Assembly: GCF_030160235.1 (NCBI RefSeq)
Contig: NZ_BSNY01000037.1
Span: forward strand, 99,656-163,655
Length of the DNA stretch: 64,000 bases
Origin: Mesorhizobium huakuii
GTDB taxonomy: Bacteria; Pseudomonadota; Alphaproteobacteria; Rhizobiales; Rhizobiaceae
Reading direction: 5' to 3'
Positions 45,020-54,306 of the stretch are shown piece after piece. Every line of letters begins with the position of its first letter. Within the stretch, counting starts at the first letter, position 1. A program made the position numbers and the translations under genes. The notes beneath the pieces are model-generated. The model worked only from the letters and a program-made list of their open reading frames with translations. It had not been told where the DNA came from and ran no database searches.

Positions 45020-45670
45020 ATGAAGAAGACCGTGCTCGCCGTCGTGGCGACGGCTTTGCTCGTGAGCGCCTGCACCACCACCGATCCGTATACGGGAGAC
45101 CAGAAGATTTCCAACACGGCCGCGGGTGCTGGTCTCGGCGCCCTGGCAGGTGCCAGCCTTGGACTGCTTGCGGGCGGCAATGACCGCCGCAACGCGCTGA
45201 TCGGCGCCGGCATCGGTGCGCTGGCCGGCGGCGCCATCGGCGCTACCATGGATCAGAACGAGGCTGAACTGCGCCGCCAGCTCGAGGGCACCGGTGTCAG
45301 CGTCACCCGCAGCGGCGATCAGATCATCCTCAACATGCCGTCGGACATCACCTTCAATGTCGATCAGGACGCGGTGAAGCCAGGCTTCTATCCGGTGCTG
45401 AACTCGGTCGCGCTGGTGCTGAAGAAATTCAAGCAGACCACGGTCGATGTTTTCGGTCATACCGATTCGACCGGCGGCGACCAGCACAATTTCGATCTGT
45501 CGCAGCGCCGCGCGCTGGCGGTTGCCAACTATCTGTCCGGTCAGGGCGTCGATCAGCGCCGCTTCGCCGTCACCGGCTTCGGCAAGACGCGGCCGATCGC
45601 ATCCAATGCGACGGCTGCCGGCCGCGAGCAGAACCGTCGCGTCGAGATCCAGTTGTCGCCGCTCACCTGA
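45020..45670 (+). CDS. OmpA-family outer-membrane lipoprotein (YiaD-like)
   Basis: A 216-residue lipoprotein: signal peptide with lipobox LLVSAC, then a glycine-zipper segment (GAGLGALAGASLGLLAGG and GAGIGALAGGAIGATM) and a C-terminal OmpA domain with VDVFGHTDSTGGDQHN, LSQRRALAVANYLSGQGV and GFGKTRPIASN. The OmpA domain binds peptidoglycan (Asp and Arg of HTD and NRRVEI). E. coli YiaD and Pal-like proteins have the same build. A strong terminator follows. Confidence 0.93.
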   Translation: MKKTVLAVVATALLVSACTTTDPYTGDQKISNTAAGAGLGALAGASLGLLAGGNDRRNALIGAGIGALAGGAIGATMDQNEAELRRQLEGTGVSVTRSGDQIILNMPSDITFNVDQDAVKPGFYPVLNSVALVLKKFKQTTVDVFGHTDSTGGDQHNFDLSQRRALAVANYLSGQGVDQRRFAVTGFGKTRPIASNATAAGREQNRRVEIQLSPLT

Positions 45671-45694
45671 TGATCGGTTTGGCAGACGAATGTG

Positions 45695-45723
45695 AAAACG
45701 GCCCCATGCGGGGCCGTTTTTGC
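45695..45723 (+). terminator. Intrinsic terminator after the OmpA lipoprotein gene
   Basis: AAAACGGCCCC (45695-45705) and GGGGCCGTTTT (45710-45720) form an 11-bp stem with a 4-base loop, followed by TTTGC. It starts 25 bases past the stop and is likely to work in both directions. Confidence 0.85.
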
Positions 45724-45911
45724 TTGAGCGGCCACCGGTGCTCTTCAGCTGTCGCGCCTGAGAATTAGCAATAGCTAAATAACATCTTTCCTACAGTCAC
45801 GGAAAGGAATAGCATCATCGCTGTAGGGGATGAGGCGGTACAACTGGCCGCGCAATTAACATTTTCCCGCCTCGGTCTTGCACGGCCAGATGAAATATCT
45901 GGGAGGAATGC

Positions 45912-46520
45912 ATGACAAGAACAGCCTGCCTCGGGCGCTGCGGCGTCCTTGCTTTGACTAGTATTGCGGGTGTGTGGTTGGGGCTCGCAACGGCTCAGGC
46001 CGAGGACGCCAACAAGGCCGACATCGAGGCCTTGAAAAAGTCGCTCGCCAAATATGAGGACTACACGGCCGCGGTCCGCGATCTCTATCTGTCGACAGTC
46101 GGCTGCGTCTTCTACAGTGGAGAAAAGATACCGGGCTCGATGGATTACCCGAAAGGCGCCATGGGCGTCCATTTCGTCAACGTCCCAAGCGTCGGCCAGA
46201 AGCTCGATCCGATGAAGCCCAACGTCCTGATCTACGAGCCGACGAAGAAAGGCCTGAAGTTGGTCGGCGTGGAATGGCTGGTGCCATTGACACCGAACGT
46301 CAAGGAAGTCCCCACGCTGTTTGGCCAGAAATTCATGGGGCCGATGGAGGGACACTATCCGCTCATTCCGAGGGAGTTCGTCCACTACGATCTTCACGCC
46401 TGGCTGTTCAGGGACAATCCCAATGGCATGTTCAGTCCGACGAACCCGAACGTGAAATGCAGCAAGGCCGAGTTCCCGATGCTGGAGAAGCCGACCAAGA
46501 TGATGCCTGGGCCAATGTAG
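45912..46520 (+). CDS. Exported protein of unknown function
   Basis: A 202-residue protein with a signal peptide (LALTSIAGVWLGLATAQA). The mature part begins with a charged helix (NKADIEALKKSLAKYEDY). It continues with VGCVFYSGEKIPGSMDYPKG, HFVNVPSVGQKLDPMKPNVL and a His-rich HYPLIPREFVHYDLHAWLF. I cannot name the family. I recall similar proteins described only as hypothetical in soil proteobacteria. ATG 45912 has GGGAGGA shortly before it. It is convergent with the helicase gene. Confidence 0.75.
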   Translation: MTRTACLGRCGVLALTSIAGVWLGLATAQAEDANKADIEALKKSLAKYEDYTAAVRDLYLSTVGCVFYSGEKIPGSMDYPKGAMGVHFVNVPSVGQKLDPMKPNVLIYEPTKKGLKLVGVEWLVPLTPNVKEVPTLFGQKFMGPMEGHYPLIPREFVHYDLHAWLFRDNPNGMFSPTNPNVKCSKAEFPMLEKPTKMMPGPM

Positions 46521-46529
46521 CGGCCCAAT

Positions 46530-46661
46530 GCATGTCGCCCAAGAGGAGCTCCAGCTTCTGGTGCGCGACATGCGTGGGACAGGAGTAAGGCGCGTCGCCT
46601 AAATCCGTTGGAATGCGACGCGCTTGAGACGCTTGCCGGAGGGCAAGCCGGCTGGCTTGCC
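46530..46661. repeat. Cluster of three hairpins between convergent genes
   Basis: Three inverted repeats follow each other: GCATGTCGC/GCGACATGC (46530-46573), GCGCGTCGC/GCGACGCGC (46590-46623) and GGCAAGCC/GGCTTGCC (46642-46661). None has a T run. The middle one resembles palindromic elements that I recall being scattered in Mesorhizobium intergenic regions. Functions could be transcript-end protection or termination for both converging genes. Confidence 0.5.
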
Positions 46662-46672
46662 TGAGTTCGGGA

Positions 46673-48322
46673 TCAGACCTTGGCGACGATGCGCATGAAG
46701 GCCGGCATGTCATCGCCGAAGCCAACGGTGGTGTCGTTGTCTTCCTGGTGGCGATGGCGGGGAGGGCGGCTGTTGTCGCGCTGCGGCCTGGTGTCACCCC
46801 GTTCCGGTGCGCGCTGTTCGTTGCGATCGGAGGATTTGCGTTCGGTGTTTTCCGAACGGATCGCCTCCTTGCGCGCGCGCCGCTCGCTGATATCGGCGAC
46901 GGCCGTCTCAGCCACATCGGGCTGTTCTTGCTGTGCGACCACGCTCGAGGCGTCTTCCTCGCCGTGTCTGGCACGGCGTTCGCCACCCTTCTTGCGCTCG
47001 CCCCTGTCCTTGCGATCGTCGTCCTTGCGGCCGGCGCGACGCGGTGCGCCTTTGCCCCGGCGCGGAGCATCGTCCTCGCCCTCGCTGGCGACCACGGTCG
47101 ACAGGTCGCCGTCGTGCCACTCGATCTTGGTCCCGATCAGCCGTTCTATGGCGTCGACATATTTGGTGTCGGACTTGGTCGCGATCGTGAAGGACTTGCC
47201 GGAGCGGCCGGCGCGCCCGGTGCGGCCGATGCGGTGGACATAATCCTCGGCATGGATCGGCACGTCATAGTTGAAGACGTGGCTGACATCGGGGATGTCG
47301 AGGCCGCGCGCGGCAACGTCCGAAGCCACGAGGTAGCGAAGCTTGCCGTCGCGGAAATTGGCCAGCATCTGCATGCGGGCGCGCTGGTCCATGTCGCCAT
47401 GCAGGGCGCCGGCATCGAAATCATATTTCAGCAGCGAGCGGAACAGCTCCGACACTTCGACCTTGCGGTTGCAGAAGATGATGGCGTTCTTCAACTCGGC
47501 GTCTTCGGCCTTGATGAGGTTGCGCAACGTCTCGCGCTTGTCCCAGGGCTTCGAGCCGGATTTGACCAGCCGCTGGATGATGTTGGTGGCGGCCGACGCG
47601 GCCTTCGAAACTTCGACGCGCACCGGCGCGTGCAGGAACTTTTCCGTCAGCTTGGTGATTTCCGGCGGCATGGTCGCCGAGAAGAACAGCGTCTGCCGGG
47701 TGAACGGGATCATCTCGCAGATGCGCTCGATATCGGGAATGAAGCCCATGTCGAGCATCCGGTCGGCCTCGTCGATGACGAGGATCTCGACGCCGTTGAG
47801 CAGAAGCTTGCCGCGCTCGCGATGGTCGAGCAGACGGCCAGGCGTCGCGATCAGCACGTCGGCGCCACGCTCCAGCTTCTTGTCCTGCTCGTCGAACGAC
47901 ACGCCGCCGATCAGAAGCGCGATGTTGAGCTTGTGGTTCTTGCCGTATTTGACGAAGTTTTCCTCGACCTGCGCGGCAAGCTCACGCGTCGGTTCGAGAA
48001 TCAGCGTGCGCGGCATTCGGGCGCGGGCGCGGCCCTTTTCCAGCCGGGTCAGCATCGGCAGCACGAAGGAGGCTGTCTTGCCGGTGCCGGTCTGGGCTAT
48101 GCCCAGCACGTCCTTGCCGAGCAAGGCGTGCGGGATAGCACCGGCCTGGATCGGTGTCGGCTGCGTGTAGCCGGCATCGGTAACTGCGGAAAGCACCTTC
48201 GGCGACAGGCCGAGGTCTGAAAAGGTCAACGCTTCTTGAGCGATCGTGGTGTCTGAGGACAAGTGTTGTTGTCTTTGGCTGGTTCGGGGAGGCGCAACGT
48301 TATTCGTCGCGGCAAGCGCCAC
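46673..48322 (-). CDS. DEAD-box ATP-dependent RNA helicase (RhlE-like)
   Basis: A 549-residue helicase. All motifs are visible: Q motif (PTPIQAGAIP), I AQTGTGKT, Ia PTRELAAQ, II VIDEADRMLDMGF, III SATMP, V VASDVAARGLDI and VI HRIGRTGRAG. The C-terminal 140 residues are basic and acidic low-complexity (RRGKGAPRRAGRKDD), probably for RNA binding. RhlE-type helicases act in ribosome assembly and in the RNA degradosome at low temperature. The start is uncertain: ATG 48322 gives 21 extra residues before a TTG that would begin the family-typical SSDTTIAQEALTF. Confidence 0.93.
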   Translation of the reverse strand: MALAATNNVAPPRTSQRQQHLSSDTTIAQEALTFSDLGLSPKVLSAVTDAGYTQPTPIQAGAIPHALLGKDVLGIAQTGTGKTASFVLPMLTRLEKGRARARMPRTLILEPTRELAAQVEENFVKYGKNHKLNIALLIGGVSFDEQDKKLERGADVLIATPGRLLDHRERGKLLLNGVEILVIDEADRMLDMGFIPDIERICEMIPFTRQTLFFSATMPPEITKLTEKFLHAPVRVEVSKAASAATNIIQRLVKSGSKPWDKRETLRNLIKAEDAELKNAIIFCNRKVEVSELFRSLLKYDFDAGALHGDMDQRARMQMLANFRDGKLRYLVASDVAARGLDIPDVSHVFNYDVPIHAEDYVHRIGRTGRAGRSGKSFTIATKSDTKYVDAIERLIGTKIEWHDGDLSTVVASEGEDDAPRRGKGAPRRAGRKDDDRKDRGERKKGGERRARHGEEDASSVVAQQEQPDVAETAVADISERRARKEAIRSENTERKSSDRNEQRAPERGDTRPQRDNSRPPRHRHQEDNDTTVGFGDDMPAFMRIVAKV

Positions 48323-48454
48323 GCGCTTGCAAGATTGGCATTGCGATTAGGCGCAAGTCCGCGATTTGTCAACAGAAACGGGCGGGATTGGCGCGATTGT
48401 GAAGCTGTAACCTTAATCGCGATGCTTAATCCGGCCGCTTGTCTGTGTGTCGGC

Positions 48455-49228
48455 TCAGTAACGGAACTGCTCAGCCAGGATTCGCTCGTTCCAGGAGTGA
48501 TTGGGATCGAACAGCAAGGTTGCCGTCGCAGCGGGCGATTCCCGCACCGTTACCGAGGTCACAGCCTTGACCTCCGTATGGTCCGCGGCGGCGTTCACCG
48601 GCCGCTTTTCCGGCTCCAGAATGTCGAAGCGCACGGTCGCCTTGTTGGAAAGCAATGCGCCACGCCAGCGGCGCGGGCGAAACGGGCTGACCGGCGTCAG
48701 TGCCAGAAGCGGCGCGTCGAGCGGCAGGATCGGGCCATGCGCGGAAAGATTGTAGGCGGTGGATCCGGCTGGCGTCGCGATCATGACGCCGTCGCAGCTG
48801 AGTTCCTCGAGCCGTATCTGGTCATCGACGCTGATGCGGATCTTGGCCGTCTGGTAGGACTGGCGCCACAGCGCGACCTCGTTGATCGCCAGCGCCGACA
48901 CGGTTTCGCCTTCCGAGGTGACGGCCAGCATTTCGAGCGGCCGGATTGTTTCGGCGACCGCCGCCGCGATCCGCTCGGTGAGACCTCCGGAACGGTATTC
49001 GTTCATCAGGAACCCGATGGTGCCACGGTTCATGCCGTAGACCTTTTTTCCCGTTCCCATCGTGTCGCGCAAGGTCTGCAGCAGGAAGCCGTCGCCGCCC
49101 AGGGCCACGACAACCGCGGCCTCCGCGATCGAACACTGGCCGTAGCGCGCCGACAGACTTTCCAGCGCCGCCTTGGCGTCTGCTGTGTCGGACGAGACGA
49201 AGGCGATGCTGTTGGCGGCTGTGCTCAT
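48455..49228 (-). CDS. nadK: NAD kinase
   Basis: A 257-residue NAD kinase, which makes NADP from NAD with ATP or polyphosphate. The family motif [11 protein letters not shown], the substrate block [13 protein letters not shown] and the site [19 protein letters not shown] are intact. The length matches the shorter alphaproteobacterial form. ATG 49228 is preferred over an in-frame start at 49309, whose codons look non-coding. A 760-bp gene-free stretch lies upstream. Confidence 0.94.
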   Translation of the reverse strand: MSTAANSIAFVSSDTADAKAALESLSARYGQCSIAEAAVVVALGGDGFLLQTLRDTMGTGKKVYGMNRGTIGFLMNEYRSGGLTERIAAAVAETIRPLEMLAVTSEGETVSALAINEVALWRQSYQTAKIRISVDDQIRLEELSCDGVMIATPAGSTAYNLSAHGPILPLDAPLLALTPVSPFRPRRWRGALLSNKATVRFDILEPEKRPVNAAADHTEVKAVTSVTVRESPAATATLLFDPNHSWNERILAEQFRY

Positions 49229-49987
49229 GGCTCCCCGATCGCGACCGATTGGCGGCGGCAGGTCTGGCCGCGCCCGCGCCGGGGTAGCACGGGGTGGGCA
49301 GGTCTGCAAAGAGAGCCGTTGCGGCGGCGCACAAAGCAGGCCGCGACAGCATCGTGCGGATCTGCGGATCGCGCTTCATGACAGGGCACGCGCGAATGTG
49401 ATGGTTAAGGCGGGGCTTAAAGTCTCGTAAAGGCGCATCGATCATGTTAGCCGGCATGAATGGCGTGGGGGCGCCCGTAGCATTGCTGCATCTTTTGGGA
49501 TGCCAAAAGGACGCTGCGGCACTTTTGATTTGTGCGCATGATCTCCGGGAAAATCCTGATGTCCGGGGCACGCACCAACCAGACGAGGCCGACATATTGC
49601 CGGTAGCACGCCTGATCATCGTCTTTGTCATGCTGGGTAGCTTCGCGCTGGTCTTCGCCGAGCTTGTGCGCCAGTCGGAAAGCATGAGCATGAGACCGCT
49701 GCCGACAGCGTCGCGCTGCGGCGATGCCACCGGAATGCCTTGCCCGCAACGGGCACTGTAGGTCGCCAGGATACGCTTGCCCGTCCGTGGATGCCCACCT
49801 CGGCCTATCGCGAGCGACAGTTTCACGTTTGGGCGACCGAGCTGGAGCAGTTTGATCGTTGCGATTGCGGCATCGACGAAAACACTGCTAGAAGGCTGCC
49901 GGATCCGGATAGGACCCAGTTCCCATCTTTCCGGGGAACAAGCGTTGCGGCGCGTTGACCGGCCGTGTTTTCTGAAGGGGAGTGCGC
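49229..49987. other. 760-bp region without a supported gene
   Basis: Short frames exist on both strands, for example 49444-49761 plus (105 codons with one hydrophobic stretch VARLIIVFVMLGSFALVF) and its antisense frame 49447-49749. Neither has a ribosome site or a protein pattern that I recognise. It may be a decayed gene. The right end holds the promoter side of the epimerase gene with GAAGGGGAG at 49974-49982. Confidence 0.4.
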
Positions 49988-50959
49988 ATGCCGCGCAACG
50001 TGTTGGTTTCTGGTGGCTGCGGCTTTCTTGGCTCGCATCTTGTCGATCGTCTGCTGCGGCGTGACGATCTGGAAACGCTGGTCGTCATCGACAATCTGTG
50101 GACCGGATTGCGCGACAACATTGCCCATGTCTCGGACCCGCGGTTCAGCCTGCGGATCGCCGATGCCGAAAGCTTCACGACCACCCAGCATTTCGACGAG
50201 ATCATCCATCTGGCGTCACCGGCTTCGCCCATATGGTACATGCGTGAGCCGGCGCGCACGATCAGGGCCAACATAGGCGGCGCGCTCAATCTTCTGTCGC
50301 TGCTCAGGCCCGGTGGTCGCTTCTGCTTCGCCTCGACCTCGGAAGTCTATGGCGATCCTCTGGTGTCGCCGCAACCGGAGAGCTACCGGGGATCGGTGGA
50401 CTGCACCGGGCCACGGGCGTCCTATGACGAGAGCAAACGCTGCACCGAGGCGCTGCTGTTCGAAGAGCAACGCGTCAGCGGGCTCGATGTGCGAGTCGTC
50501 AGGCTGTTCAACGCCTATGGGCCGCGAACGCGCATCGATGACGGCCGCGCCGTTTCGAATTTTGTCAGCCAGGCCCTGACCACGGGAGTCCTGACCGTTT
50601 ATGGCGACGGCTCCCAATCGCGCAGCTGGGGCTACGTCGATGATATCGTCGATGGCTTGGAGCGATTTTTCTGGCGCGACAGCATCTCGCACCGAGGCCC
50701 CTTGAATATCGGCAACAATCACGAGGTCTCGGTTCTCGATACCGCGAAATTCGTCAGTTCGCTTGTGCCAGGCAGCCGCATCGAACACCATGCGCCTGTC
50801 CCGCAGGATCCGACGAACCGGTGTCCGGATCTGACCTTGGCGAGGCAGGTTCTTCCTGGATGGGAGGCAAAGACGAGCTACCAGGAAGGCATCCGGCGCA
50901 CCTTCGAATGGTTCCGCCAGCAGATCGTGACTGACGGCAGATTGGCGGCAACCGCCTGA
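49988..50959 (+). CDS. NAD-dependent sugar epimerase/dehydratase, UDP-glucuronate decarboxylase-like
   Basis: A 323-residue extended SDR. The Rossmann motif is VLVSGGCGFLGSHLVDRLL; the active site has FASTSEVYGDP and SYDESKRCTEAL (Tyr and Lys). NAYGPRTRIDDGR and SWGYVDDIVDGL are typical of UXS, which makes UDP-xylose from UDP-glucuronate, and of dTDP-glucose dehydratases. Homology to UXS is my preferred reading. ATG 49988 has GAAGGGGAG upstream. It begins a small group with UDP-galactopyranose mutase and two glycosyl-transfer-like genes. Confidence 0.82.
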   Translation: MPRNVLVSGGCGFLGSHLVDRLLRRDDLETLVVIDNLWTGLRDNIAHVSDPRFSLRIADAESFTTTQHFDEIIHLASPASPIWYMREPARTIRANIGGALNLLSLLRPGGRFCFASTSEVYGDPLVSPQPESYRGSVDCTGPRASYDESKRCTEALLFEEQRVSGLDVRVVRLFNAYGPRTRIDDGRAVSNFVSQALTTGVLTVYGDGSQSRSWGYVDDIVDGLERFFWRDSISHRGPLNIGNNHEVSVLDTAKFVSSLVPGSRIEHHAPVPQDPTNRCPDLTLARQVLPGWEAKTSYQEGIRRTFEWFRQQIVTDGRLAATA

Positions 50960-50994
50960 GAGCCGGACCTTCTTAAGGCTTCAGGCCCGACCCG

Positions 50995-52200
50995 TCATGG
51001 CGACCGTGAAACAGAATCGAGTTCGCCCGCGAAATAGGGCGCGAGCACTGTTTCGAAGGCCTTCAAGGCCGCGCCGATCGCCTGGTGCATGTCGAGATAC
51101 CGGTAGGTGCCCAACCGTCCGCCCAGATGCAGGTTTTGCTCGGCGGCCGCCCGTTCGAGATAGCGGCGATAAACCGCCTGATCCCGGCGTGTGTCGATCG
51201 GATAGTAGGGCTCGTCGGTGCGGCCGGCAAAACGGGAATACTCGCGGCCGATGAGTGTCTTGTCGCTCTTGTGCTGGCGTTCCGGATTGAAATGCCGGAA
51301 TTCGACCACGCGGGTGTAGGGCACGGTTTCGTCGGCATAGTTCATGATCGCCGTACCCTGATGATCCGGCGTGTCCATGACCTCGAGATCGATATCGATG
51401 GTCCGCCAGCCGAGTTCGCCTTCGCTATAGTCGAAATAGCGGTCGATGGGACCGGTGTAGACGACCGGCAGATCTTTCGGCAGCAAGGGTTTGATATCGA
51501 AGAAGTCGACGCCAAGCCGCGTTTCGATGAGTTCGTGCGCGAGCATCTTTTCGAAGATCGCTGTATAGCCGTCCACAGGCTGGCCCTGGAAGCGGTCGTT
51601 GAAGTAGCCGTCGTCGAATGTGTAGCGGACCGGCAGGCGCGCGATGATCTGCGCCGGTAATTCGCGCGGGTCCGTCTGCCATTGCTTGGCGGTGTAGCCT
51701 TTGATGAAAGCCTCGTAGAGGGGGCGGCCGACGAGGGAGATCGCCTTCTCCTCGAGATTGGCCGGCGGACGATCGCCGAGCTCCGCTGCCTGTCCGGTGA
51801 TCATGCCGCGCGCCTCGTCCGGGCTCAACCGTTTGCCGAAGAACTGGCAGATCGTGGCAAGGTTGATCGGCAGCGGATAGACCTTGTCGCGATAGGTCGA
51901 GAACGCGCGATGGCGATAGGGTGTAAAACCGGTGAAAGTCCGCAGGTAGTTCCAGACCTCCTCGTTGGATGTATGGAACAGATGCGGCCCGTAGCGATGG
52001 ATCTCGACACCGGTGGCGGGATCCTGTTCGGTGTAGGCATTGCCGCCGATGTGCTGGCGCCGGTCGATCACCAGCACGCGCCGGCCGAGTTGCGTGGCGA
52101 TGCGCTCGGCGAGCGTCGCGCCATAAAAGCCGGCGCCGACGATAAGAATGTCGGCTTTTCTGAGCAGGTTCTGGTCCATTCGCGGATCTGCCGTCCTCAT
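50995..52200 (-). CDS. glf: UDP-galactopyranose mutase
   Basis: A 401-residue flavoenzyme that turns UDP-galactopyranose into UDP-galactofuranose, the donor for galactofuranose-containing surface glycans. The FAD motif is ILIVGAGFYGATLAERIA, followed by RRQHIGGNAYTE, YGPHLFHTSNEEVW, FNDRFQGQPVDGYT, VYTGPIDRYF and GREYSRFAG. I place the start at ATG 52200, which overlaps the stop of the DUF707 gene (ATGA) and implies coupling; an internal ATG at 52179 would remove 7 residues. Confidence 0.93.
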   Translation of the reverse strand: MRTADPRMDQNLLRKADILIVGAGFYGATLAERIATQLGRRVLVIDRRQHIGGNAYTEQDPATGVEIHRYGPHLFHTSNEEVWNYLRTFTGFTPYRHRAFSTYRDKVYPLPINLATICQFFGKRLSPDEARGMITGQAAELGDRPPANLEEKAISLVGRPLYEAFIKGYTAKQWQTDPRELPAQIIARLPVRYTFDDGYFNDRFQGQPVDGYTAIFEKMLAHELIETRLGVDFFDIKPLLPKDLPVVYTGPIDRYFDYSEGELGWRTIDIDLEVMDTPDHQGTAIMNYADETVPYTRVVEFRHFNPERQHKSDKTLIGREYSRFAGRTDEPYYPIDTRRDQAVYRRYLERAAAEQNLHLGGRLGTYRYLDMHQAIGAALKAFETVLAPYFAGELDSVSRSP

Positions 52201-53102
52201 GGTTCGAGTACAATCTGAGACAGGTCCATCGGCTTGAAATACTGCCTGCGCAGGAGGCGCCACAACAGTTCTTTCAATCGGTCCGCCTGGCGAAACTCTT
52301 TTCGGTCCAAGAAGTAGTCGGCCACCATGCGCAGGCCGATCATGGGACGTGACCGCCAGCGCCTGCCTTTGCGGTCGACGGCCCCGTAGGAGAGCGGAAA
52401 GAGCTCGCCGAAATGATACTTCAACGCCAACCGGCGGTATTCCTCTTCGGCCGTTCGACCGGACTTGAGCATTGCCGTCGCCAGATGAGTTCCCACTGGA
52501 CGCGTATGACGGACAGGCAAGGCGTCGAAAACAGCCGACGTTCCGAGGTTTTGCGCGGCAAGTCTCGTCCATAAAACGTCCATGCCGAAACCACTCATGG
52601 AGTGTTTGAAGAAGGGCAGCATCTTGGCCAAAACGTCGGCCCTCAAGCAGGGGGCCATGATTTCGATCGTGTCGACGAGGCGAAATTCGAAGCTCTTGCA
52701 GCGAAGAAAAGGCAGGTGGCTAAAGTAGCTGTCCAGCGTCAGCGCAGGCTGTGCGATATGCAGGTCGAGCCGGCGCATGTTGCCGAACATGGTCTCGATC
52801 GTCGCTCGGTCTGCCTCCAGATCATCGTCAGGCAGCCAGATATATTGATAGCGATCCAGCAATTCGGGTTGCTGGCTGAGCACGGCATGGATGCCGTCCC
52901 ATTTGCCGCCCTTGCAGTCGACCCGGTTTTCAAAGGACTGCCGGAATGCCGACGGATCGGTTCCGTAGTAACTGACGATCAAATCGAATTTGCAGTCCGG
53001 ATCGTCCGCTCCCCATCCACGATGAAGAGAGCTGTCACCAGCCCTGACAATGACAAGGTTGCGATGGGCCGCGCTTGCCGGAGGTCTGCTTTCGACAGTC
53101 AT
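52197..53102 (-). CDS. DUF707 family protein, probable glycan-related transferase
   Basis: A 301-residue protein of the DUF707 family. It opens HRNLVIVRAGDSSLHRGW and contains FDLIVSYYGTDPSAF, IWLPDDDLEAD and MSGFGMDVLWTRL. The DDD triplet in IWLPDDDLEAD is like the metal-binding DxD of GT-A glycosyltransferases. The family has no proven activity that I know of. It is coupled to glf by a 4-base overlap, so it may act on galactofuranose or on the same glycan. The start ATG 53102 is chosen over ATG 53150. Confidence 0.82.
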   Translation of the reverse strand: MTVESRPPASAAHRNLVIVRAGDSSLHRGWGADDPDCKFDLIVSYYGTDPSAFRQSFENRVDCKGGKWDGIHAVLSQQPELLDRYQYIWLPDDDLEADRATIETMFGNMRRLDLHIAQPALTLDSYFSHLPFLRCKSFEFRLVDTIEIMAPCLRADVLAKMLPFFKHSMSGFGMDVLWTRLAAQNLGTSAVFDALPVRHTRPVGTHLATAMLKSGRTAEEEYRRLALKYHFGELFPLSYGAVDRKGRRWRSRPMIGLRMVADYFLDRKEFRQADRLKELLWRLLRRQYFKPMDLSQIVLEP

Positions 53103-53379
53103 GCGCCGGTCCGTGGTTTGAAAAATGCGGCGAGCCCTACACGAAAGCAAGATGAATGCAAAGGCCGCCCATCCCGAACGGGAAGGGGGTTTCTTGCCAA
53201 AATGACTGGTGTAACGAGACCGCGAATATCGATTTGCTGTTTTTTAGAACCGTAGGCGAGTCGCTTGAAACCTGTTGTGCCAACGGCTATTGCCGGGACG
53301 AGCTATTGTACTGTCATCACGATGACGGCTGATGATCAAGACAAGCCGGCTGCGCTGCCACTCATAGGACGAGCATTCC

Positions 53380-54306
53380 ATGAAACTGATTGTTGTGACG
53401 CCGGCCGGCCGCGAGAAATATCTTCGCTTGCTGGGGCATCACGTCCTGAAAAGCCCTGACGTGCATGAGTGGCACCTGTGGGACAATTGCCGCAACGAAG
53501 CCGACCGCGCCTACCTGCAACAACTGGCCGCTTCCGATCCGCGATGCAGGATCAAAAGACTTCCGCATGCCGATGGCGGAATCAATGTCATCGGTGACTT
53601 CTACCGTTTTTGCGATGATCCCGATGCTTTCTACCTTCGCCTCGACGATGACGTGGTTTTTGTCGAGGACGGCTTCTTCCAAAAATTCATGGCAAGGGTC
53701 ATGGTCGAAAGAGGATCGGCTATCTGGTACGCGCCGTTGATCATCAACAACGCGATCTGCAATTCACTGATCAAGCAACTCTCCAAGGTTCTGGTGGACG
53801 GTCCGCTCACCTGCCAGGCGTCCTGCGAATTCTCCTGGGCCTATGCGAGCTTTCCGCAGGCGCTTCACCCGGTGTTCATTGAAGCCGTCCGTTCCAACCG
53901 GCTCGGTGACTTCCGCGTGCCGGACCGGGAGATCAGGCTGTCGCGCTTCTCGATCAATGCGTTCGGTTTTTTTGGATCGGACATTGTCAGCCTGGGAGAG
54001 CGCTTCCAGCCGCCGTCGGGCGGTGACGAGGAAGAGTGGCTGTCGGCGACGCTGCCGGCAAGGCTGGACCGGCCAGGCAAGATTTTTGGCGACCTGATCG
54101 TTGCCCATTTCGGCTTTTACACCCAGGAGCGCGAATTGCTGCGCACCAACATACTCGACGGCTACTATGGTCTGGCTGGTCTGGCGGACCCGATCTACGA
54201 GAAACCTCCTCTCCATCTGAGAGAGCGATTTAGGCAATGGCGCAGGATCAGGCGGGGAAAGACACCGCGCTACACGATCTCGCTTCCGGCGATCGTTTCA
54301 AGCTGA
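53380..54306 (+). CDS. Glycosyltransferase-like protein (GT-A fold)
   Basis: A 308-residue soluble protein beginning MKLIVVTPAGREKYLRLLGH. Next come HEWHLWDNCRNEADRAYLQQ and FYLRLDDDVVFVEDGFF. The DDD triplet after a hydrophobic strand is the expected metal-nucleotide site of a GT-A glycosyltransferase. No family name comes to mind; a GT2-like or stealth-type origin is possible. It is divergent from the DUF707 gene across a 277-bp gap. Its last bases overlap a coding remnant in another frame. Confidence 0.72.
   Translation: MKLIVVTPAGREKYLRLLGHHVLKSPDVHEWHLWDNCRNEADRAYLQQLAASDPRCRIKRLPHADGGINVIGDFYRFCDDPDAFYLRLDDDVVFVEDGFFQKFMARVMVERGSAIWYAPLIINNAICNSLIKQLSKVLVDGPLTCQASCEFSWAYASFPQALHPVFIEAVRSNRLGDFRVPDREIRLSRFSINAFGFFGSDIVSLGERFQPPSGGDEEEWLSATLPARLDRPGKIFGDLIVAHFGFYTQERELLRTNILDGYYGLAGLADPIYEKPPLHLRERFRQWRRIRRGKTPRYTISLPAIVSS

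Noticed and set aside
46748-48220. A 490-codon open frame antisense to the DEAD-box helicase
   Set aside because: The helicase on the other strand has every family motif; the antisense frame is a codon-bias shadow.
49444-49761. 105-codon frame with one hydrophobic stretch
   Set aside because: No ribosome site and no protein pattern; its antisense frame is equally open.
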